A DNA stretch of 64,000 nt from Darksidea phi (taxonomy: Eukaryota; Ascomycota; Dothideomycetes; Pleosporales; Lentitheciaceae): positions 62,001 through 126,000 of the forward strand of contig JASJFT010000098.1 of NCBI GenBank assembly GCA_030770425.1, given 5' to 3'. Below the pieces are notes generated by a model. That model had not been told where the DNA came from. It worked only from the letters and a program-made list of their open reading frames with translations, and did no database searches. The translations under genes were made by a program, and so were the position numbers. Shown here one piece after another: positions 57,737-64,000 of this stretch; positions within the stretch are counted from its first letter, which is position 1, and the number at the start of each line of letters is the position of its first letter.

Positions 57737-58272
57737 TTTCCGTTCTCCGAGTTTTGGGTATCGCGCCCTTACTTGGGTGTTATGAAAGGGCTCAAGTTAG
57801 GCATGAACACGAAGAAACTTGTACTTGGTTTTGGATGGGGGTAGATGGCGATCGATGATGAGCACAACTGCCTTTCCTGAGGTATCCGTGCTGAAAAACA
57901 TGGACTGACTGTGACACTTGGTTCATTTTTGGAAGCTACGAGTGTAATGTTATACTTTATTACGAATTATTACGAATTGTGGGGTTTGCAACGCTCGCCG
58001 TACCATACATATCGACCCACAGCATTTCTCATATCCGATTCGTCGAATTCATCAACCTTCGTTCAAATGCAAATTCAACCCAGTAGTCTCCCTCCAAAAG
58101 CAAAGGTTCGAAAGAAAGGAAAAGCAAATGATGTCCCGAACATTTGATCCGTCCAGCCAGCGTGCAAGACCTCGCCAATAAACCCAAATCTCAAATCTCT
58201 TAGGCGAAGTGGGCTTAGAGGTTGTATGCATGTTTTGTGCTTCATCCACAATCAAGACCTTTCGTTTGTGGC

Positions 58273-59616
58273 TCACCATTGTACTTCGTTTGTTTCCTGA
58301 GTACAGATGTCGGGCAGGGCCTCCAGTTGGGGTTGCAGTTCATTCTTCGCCTTGGGTTTAGCCGGCACAATACGCAGTACACCAAACCTCTTCTTCTCCG
58401 TCTCGGGAAAAGTCTTCTTTGGCATTTCCTGTCGCTTTTTCTTCGCCAACTCTTCCTCGCCTGGTTTAGAATATTTGCACCATTCGGTGCCAAAGAAGGG
58501 CTCATACTGTTGGTTGATCATAGGGTCACGCACACGCGCGTTCAGATCCGGGTTTTCCTCCAAGAAAGTAATCACGCCCTCATGGAGCGGCTTTCCCTTG
58601 CCTTTGTTAGCTTGCTCAAGTCGACCCCTTAGGACATTAATGACACCGAAAAGGTACTTGCTGTCTTTGGGCAAGCATTTCCAGATAGCGGAGATTTCGT
58701 CGGGATAGATAGGTCGCTTGAAGTGGTTATCAGCGATGATGTTATCCACGCGGCAAGCATCCCGATGAAGGCCGAAAAACTCAAGAGCGCGAGCAAGGGA
58801 GATGGCGGCGAAGAGGTTTTTGGGAACTCGAATCCGCTCCATGGTGCCCATGGTTTCCCGATAACATGCTCGCTTCATCCATGAGAGGAGAATCTTGAAC
58901 CCCACATGTGAGGCTGCGCCACGCGGGACGCGCAGCTCCTGAGCTACAGGCGCCCCGTTCCTTACCCCATCCTCACGCTCCAGCGTACGTAAGTACTTTG
59001 AGATAACCGATCGGCTGCAAAACAATACCAGCATCTTCTTGGGTACGCGGTACGCTAAGATGTGGTCGGTACCTTCCTCCACGATGTTGATCGTGGGGCC
59101 GTAGATTGCATTGTGCAGTCGGTCGGGCTCTATACAATTTAGGAGGGAGCGCATGTCGTGCAGCTTGCGGATTTCGTTAATATTACGATACCAAGTGACC
59201 ATTTCGGGCCCGCCATGTAGCTGCTCGTACGGGGTGCTATTGCCGCACTCGGAAACGGATCGATTGCTCAGATGACCTGCTTCGAGCAATTCCTCCGAGT
59301 AATATCCATCCGCATCATGTTCATCCTGGTGCGCAGAGCCTTGCTGACCTTCGGATTCTGACCCATATCCCCCGGGCTGATGTTCCTCGAGGCCACGAGT
59401 CGGTGAATATACCTGAGGCCCATACATAGGTAGGGGCCCAGACCAGTCGTGAAAGCCCTGCATGCTGTGAGCATTGTACATTGGAGCGTAGTATGATCCA
59501 CCGTAGCCTATATTCGGATTGTAGTCGGCATACGGGTCGTACTGATAAGGAATCTGCTCCGAAATGTAGCTCATGACGGAGCCATCCTGACCGTTGTATT
59601 CGTAAAAAGTTGTCAT
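58273..59616 (-). CDS. Divergent BTB-like domain protein
   Basis: Single exon; 447 residues from the ATG at 59616 (MTTFYEYNGQDGSVM). The frame is open to 59988, and a second possible ATG lies at 59829. The first ~160 residues are Tyr/Gly/Ser-rich and probably disordered. The central part (about residues 175-340) follows the order of a BTB/POZ fold. It has a strand-helix with YRVPKKMLVLFCSRSVISKYL, a strand ELRVPRGAASHVGFKILLSWM, and a helical ISLARALEFFGLHRDACRVDN. It is too divergent to be certain. The C-terminus is basic (KKKRQEMPKKTFPETEKKRF). In fungi such proteins are numerous and mostly uncharacterised; an adaptor role is an inference. Confidence 0.7.
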   Translation of the reverse strand: MTTFYEYNGQDGSVMSYISEQIPYQYDPYADYNPNIGYGGSYYAPMYNAHSMQGFHDWSGPLPMYGPQVYSPTRGLEEHQPGGYGSESEGQQGSAHQDEHDADGYYSEELLEAGHLSNRSVSECGNSTPYEQLHGGPEMVTWYRNINEIRKLHDMRSLLNCIEPDRLHNAIYGPTINIVEEGTDHILAYRVPKKMLVLFCSRSVISKYLRTLEREDGVRNGAPVAQELRVPRGAASHVGFKILLSWMKRACYRETMGTMERIRVPKNLFAAISLARALEFFGLHRDACRVDNIIADNHFKRPIYPDEISAIWKCLPKDSKYLFGVINVLRGRLEQANKGKGKPLHEGVITFLEENPDLNARVRDPMINQQYEPFFGTEWCKYSKPGEEELAKKKRQEMPKKTFPETEKKRFGVLRIVPAKPKAKNELQPQLEALPDICTQETNEVQW

Positions 59617-60770
59617 ATTGGGCTCCGTACAAGAGTCTCCCGATGACCTATTGCCTGAGCCCACGTCGGTGAGTGGCGATGAGTGCGAGACAGAAGGTCC
59701 GGTTGTTCGTGTGTTTGGCTTCGCGGGTGCACAATTTGACCTTGTTGCAGCCGAAGTGGTGGGGTAGACGAAGCAAGCGGCTGCTGGCTTTAAAGAGTGC
59801 GCCTGGTAGTGGGTGGCGAAAGAATACATAACTGCGTGAAAGCGAGCGCGCCAACGATAATACACAGCACGCGAGTTGAGGCCGAGCTGTTGTGGGGAAA
59901 AATAGCAGAGGAGAGGTCGGGCGATAGGAACAAGCGGATAGATGAGCTCAGAGGTACGTTTTGGGAGCACAAGGCTTGGCGTTGCCACGGGAAAGGGTGA
60001 ACCGGGGTGAACGCTATGCCAAGACTAAATCATGTGAGCCTACATTCACTCAAGAACAGGAGTGGTTCGCAGCCACGAGAAAAGAGGGGTAGGATTGATG
60101 ATAAGCTGATTGCAGAACTGGAAGTACATATACAGTTCTCGTCAGGCTAATGCGGGTGGTCATAGGGCGTCGTCCCAATCACCGTCGACCTGAGAAACGC
60201 AGACGTGCAGGAAATGAGTCATAGGTACTTGTGCCGCAAAAAATTAGGCAGCCACAAGTAAGAAATTAGGGTGTTAGAAACAGTCCGCGTTGTAAGCCAC
60301 GAGTACTTTCTTGGACCCGGTACAATATTTGCTAATAAACTGCCAGACGTGATAAAGGGCGCTAAAATGACGTTACTGTATGGCTGTAATTCTTGCAAAG
60401 AAGTCATGGTTTTGAATGAGTTGCACATATAAGGGTCTAAGCAATGTATACAGGCAAACTGAGACCGTGACAGCCCGCTTACCCAACAGAACGAACGCTA
60501 AAAAAGTTACATCATGCTTGTCAAAGGTCCGGGCATATTATCTAGAAAGCTCGATATTATTCGAATACTACTCATCGAGCGAAATCAGAGGCGGTTCAAA
60601 AAGCCATGTCTGATGTCTGAGTGGCATTCCATGCGATCCTCGCTCAACCCCACTGCGCGTTATCCTAGGTGCTACTACCGCTAAGAACGACCGTTCCGGC
60701 CTCTGAAAGCTCTCCATCGTAGTGAGGCTACTTTTACACTCCATACGGTGTGCTCTCTCTGCCCGAGTCA
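59617..60770. other. Intergenic, nothing recognised
   Basis: Holds the upstream region of the BTB-like gene (possibly its 5' coding extension up to 59829) and the 3' side of the gene ending at 60771. Nothing else was recognised. Confidence 0.5.
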
Positions 60771-61889
60771 TCAGATCCTCGCATTTTGCCTAAGCTTCCC
60801 TTTACAGCGGCGGATGATCTCCTTGACACTAAGTTTCGGCATCGTCTTCGTCCCTGATCGTCGCAGTGGCAGCGAAGTCGTTGATAAAGGTGCCTTCAAA
60901 TCTGTTACGTAACGCCCAATACTATATCCCGTTACAAGATCTTGCGTACTTTGGGTAGTACTTAAGGGCCAGGGCTGGCTCGGGACGACCTGGAAGCGTA
61001 AAATGTGCGATGGGTTTCTACTTGCCTGCGCCGGTCGCAGGTCCGTTACACTTAGAACACCTTGCGGTAGAAGTAGGTCTTTTTTGGTCTTGTGGCGGGT
61101 CGTTGGAAGTAATTCCTCCTCGTCGGTGTCAGGAGCGATAGGGCCAAGAGCGAGTGTGTCCATGCGCCGCGAGGGGGAATGTGGCGCGGAAATCTGTTGA
61201 GAGGTTTGAGAGGTTGCTCGGCCACTGAAATGTGCAACTTCAGGCGTATTTGACGGGCATCTCCTTCTCTCGAGCCCAGATGTGTTGCGTTTTGCTGTAT
61301 TGGTCGAAGTGATGTGGAAAGGCAATGGCGTGAGAGGATTGCGCTCGCTCACTTGGCAAACTTCCTTCAGCGACTGGTTTAGAAGGTTTACCTTTGCTGA
61401 GGTAGTATCGCGTTGGCGACGGTGTATTAACATGGGGCTAAACTCCAGTGATGAGTCTTGGTCTAGGCGAGGAGGGGTAGAAGACCAAATCCGCTCCGGC
61501 CCTCGCGACATTGTCTCGTGTCCTCCATTATCTGAAGGTGGTAACAGCAGCGGATCGGCATCGCTAGTCGCGGTACTCAGGGATATATCTGTCGACAACA
61601 AGTACGAATCAGAACTACCCGTACCGAGACTAGAACATAAGTCAATGCCGTTCCGTCGTAGATACGTTTCTGTTTCTCTGGTGCCTTGAGGTTGCTGCCA
61701 ATCAGGCATATCATTCGGTTGCTGGATAGCTTTGATACCAGGCGAGGGTCGCGATCGATGGTCTTCCACGGGGGTCGCGGTCGAAGTGTTAGTAGTCCAT
61801 AGCGGCTCGTCATCGTCGTCATACTCGGAGTCGGAGTACTCGAAATTTACAACACTTTGCTGCTGTCCATTATCCATGTTAATCCACAT
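60771..61889 (-). CDS. Hypothetical disordered protein
   Basis: Single exon; 372 residues from the first ATG at 61889 (MWINMDNGQQQSVV), or 368 from the ATG at 61877. An acidic patch EYSDSEYDDDDEP lies near the start. The body is Ser/Thr/Pro/Arg-rich, with many SP and TP dipeptides that could be phosphorylated. The end is basic (KLSVKEIIRRCKGKLRQNARI). There is no signal peptide, membrane span or known domain. The composition suits a nuclear or regulatory protein, but no function can be given. The neighbouring minus-strand gene lies 1.15 kb downstream. Confidence 0.6.
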   Translation of the reverse strand: MWINMDNGQQQSVVNFEYSDSEYDDDDEPLWTTNTSTATPVEDHRSRPSPGIKAIQQPNDMPDWQQPQGTRETETYLRRNGIDLCSSLGTGSSDSYLLSTDISLSTATSDADPLLLPPSDNGGHETMSRGPERIWSSTPPRLDQDSSLEFSPMLIHRRQRDTTSAKVNLLNQSLKEVCQVSERNPLTPLPFHITSTNTAKRNTSGLERRRCPSNTPEVAHFSGRATSQTSQQISAPHSPSRRMDTLALGPIAPDTDEEELLPTTRHKTKKDLLLPQGVLSVTDLRPAQASRNPSHILRFQVVPSQPWPLSTTQSTQDLVTGYSIGRYVTDLKAPLSTTSLPLRRSGTKTMPKLSVKEIIRRCKGKLRQNARI

Positions 61890-63662
61890 GGGAACTTGGG
61901 GGCTGTTGAGCACTGGCTATTTTCTATCGAATGAGCAGCTCATACGGACAGCAGTTGATGTGCAGGTAAACCCGTGCATGGAGATTTAGCCTCGAACAGA
62001 TCATATGACGTTATTGCATGTTTCTAGAGTGGCTATCTCTCGGGTGCGCAGTTCTTTCACCTAACTCTGAAGATCAGGTAATTATTCTCGCTCCTATGAC
62101 AACATATCAGACAGAACAAACCAGGTGTTTTATTCGGTTACAGAAAATAGATTTCCAACCCTTTCCTTGGGGTCTGTTGGTCAAGAAGTGGCTACTACAA
62201 CTCGCCAGCTTTTCAAGAACCGTTGCCTCTTGAGCGTCCGGTTAAGCAAAATAGGTCCTACAATGCTTCACTATCCATACAGCTTGAGAAAAGTGGGCGA
62301 TATAACGATAGAAGTAAGAGTGTAGACGAAAGTAATAGAGACTTGGAGCTATTTGTACACAGTTTTACTAGGCCATCCATCTCGTATATAGATGTGCAAT
62401 TTTTTGCATTGTTAGTGGGTTAAACTGAATAATTAACGAAAGAAGGTTAGTCACGCAACGATACGCGCGAGTCATACAGAGGAAAGTGAAATGTAAAAGG
62501 TGGCAAAGGCAATAGAGACCACCGTTACGTTCGTAACTCCCATAAAACTAGTATGGCAAAGAGTGGCTTTGTATGAGAACGGTGATTTGATTAAATAAGT
62601 TTAGCACGTATTAAAATAGTAGACGACTGAAAGGTATTAGCTGATTAATTTCTTTAAACCAAAGATCTATTATATATCGTCGTTGGCCTATACGAGCAAG
62701 AGTTATTATTAAGCTTAATATCGAGCTAAAATTATCGAATGAGTAGCAGCCATTGCGTTGTCAAACTCGCGGAATATCGAGCTAAAATTATCTACGGATT
62801 ATGACGCTTTTGAGCCATCCACACAAAAAATCCTCTCTCGCTACAGGTGCAGTTGGCGCGATCGCTGCTCAAGATAAGTCTCGTTTTCCGGCAACTCGAA
62901 TCTTCATCAAAGCTCCAAGGTCAGAGTTCTGATTAGCAACATGCGTGTTCTACCGTAGTTCTGGCTTCTGTGGCACCAGCTTTGCTCATTGCAGTAAGGG
63001 GTATTAGTCGAGAGACTGAATCACTGGCGGCGAAACGACGGATAAGAGCTATGGTCACGAACACAATGGCGCAGTCTACGGATTATAGCTGCAAGGAGAT
63101 TGCTGTAGCGCATCGGGGTTCTATGGCAGAACGAAGGCTCACTGCGGCAAGGGCTGTCCGTCTGGGCGATGCGAGTGTCGAACCATGAGCAACGAGGAGC
63201 GTATTTCTTGCGCAGGGAGGAGCATATTTCTTTTGCGGAGAGGAGCGAGAAAGCGTAGATGTTTTGCTAGCTTGTAGCAGAGGGGAAACGCTTCAGCTGG
63301 TATGTGGGTAATTTAGAAGATCGCCGCCCCGCGAGAGCTACATAAGTCACATCTCTCCACCAAATCATCGAAGATACATCTCTATAACAAAAAGCTACAA
63401 AAGGGCATTCAACTGGAATTATCATTTCAGAAAGGGTATATCCAGTGAAACAAGGAATCAGCCGCTATTTCTTTCCCAAGATCGCCGTCCCGAGCAAATT
63501 CGCCGCTCCACCTCCTACGAGCTACCGGTCGCTAGTCCCCGCTGCACACGTTTTTCACGCGTTGCTTACGGGTGAAACAAACTATTACATCAGAGGCAGG
63601 TCACCTGGTTGAAAGTGGCCGACAGCTCACACGAAGTAGACCCGTTCCGTCCGATGATCTTA
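61890..63662. other. AT-rich spacer with short direct repeats
   Basis: No supported gene. A 20 bp direct repeat, aatatcgagctaaaattatc, occurs at 62717-62736 and 62773-62792. Two diverged copies of a ~25 bp unit (aggagcgtatttcttgcgc / aggagcatatttcttttgc) lie at about 63196-63243. Confidence 0.55.
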
Positions 63663-64000
63663 CTATCCCAAGCACAAGGAACACAACACCCAAGCATATG
63701 AAAAGCAGAGCAACGCCCAGACCCGCCAGCAGATTCCCGCGCGCCCGAACCTATTCGCCATAACAGACGCCGTACAATCCGTACCACTTTCCCCATCCGC
63801 TCCCCCACCCCCGTCATCAATACCCAACCCATATCCCGCCTCGCACACCACCCCAAAGCCAGCACCCGTTCTCGTCCAAGCGCGAAAACCCTTCCGCACA
63901 AGCCGCAGCTCTTCCCTTCCAAAAACATCGACGTGCATGGCCCCTGTGTACATTTGTGCGTTCCGAGCGAGCTTGTGCGACGACGTGCGGGGTACACGGA
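63663..64000 (-). CDS. Possible partial gene at the right edge
   Basis: A minus-strand frame is open from the window edge to a stop at 63663, giving at least 112 residues without its N-terminus. It reads HKLARNAQMYTGAMHVDVF, then EELRLVRKGFRAWTRTGAGF and GVVCEAGYGLGIDDGGGG, ending in a hydrophobic Cys/Leu/Trp stretch. The first half looks like real protein; the family is not recognised. A second frame overlaps it, so the assignment is uncertain without the next bases. Confidence 0.35.
   Translation of the reverse strand, partial: RVPRTSSHKLARNAQMYTGAMHVDVFGREELRLVRKGFRAWTRTGAGFGVVCEAGYGLGIDDGGGGADGESGTDCTASVMANRFGRAGICWRVWALLCFSYAWVLCSLCLG

Overview
The window is nuclear DNA from a filamentous ascomycete (Pezizomycotina), most likely a dothideomycete. 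I infer this from compact genes, short spliceosomal introns (46-109 bp) with GTRNGT donors and CTAAC/CTAAT branch sites, about 50% GC in genes, and the protein families present: a Pff1-type vacuolar protease, a BYS1/thaumatin-like secreted protein, a GPI-type wall protein and a FAR1/MULE remnant. The species cannot be named from the sequence alone. No rRNA, convincing tRNA, CRISPR or virus-like feature was seen.

Layout. 1-4.9 kb is gene-poor, with short tandem repeats, a diverged duplicate whose changes are almost all transitions, and a probable broken gene (3.35-4.57 kb). 4.97-21.4 kb is an ordinary gene-rich block: a multi-pass membrane protein, a small methyltransferase-like protein divergent from the vacuolar membrane protease (two exons), a membrane-anchored coiled-coil protein, a disordered protein with a short first exon, a DUF6914-like protein, and a GPI-anchored wall protein whose first exon encodes the signal peptide. 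23.1-25.5 kb holds a six-exon coiled-coil gene whose phase-0 exons and near-identical-length introns look like tandemly duplicated exon-intron modules.

25.5-44.7 kb is sparse: a PhzS-like FAD monooxygenase, a truncated Mutator-like (FAR1) transposase N-terminus, a CAP/PR1-like secreted protein with a clear TATA box, a 6 kb gene-poor stretch, and a secreted protein carrying five ~62-residue repeats followed by a BYS1-type thaumatin-like domain. A CGGT-rich satellite lies at 43.5 kb. 44.7-46.7 kb contains two convergent pseudogenes: a J-domain protein and a single-pass stalk protein.

47.1-57.7 kb returns to intact genes: a NMNAT-type nucleotidyltransferase with a possible myristoylation start, a four-repeat GAEQDR protein, a two-exon NAD(P)-binding epimerase-like protein, a three-exon small secreted protein, a capsule-synthesis-type glycosyltransferase, a PAF-acetylhydrolase-like pseudogene and a two-exon unknown. 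58.2-61.9 kb has two minus-strand genes (a divergent BTB-like protein and a disordered protein), and a possible partial gene runs off the right edge.

The genes do not form one pathway or a biosynthetic cluster. The common theme is accessory content: four secreted or surface proteins, repeat-containing proteins and four decayed genes set among AT-richer, repeat-bearing spacers.
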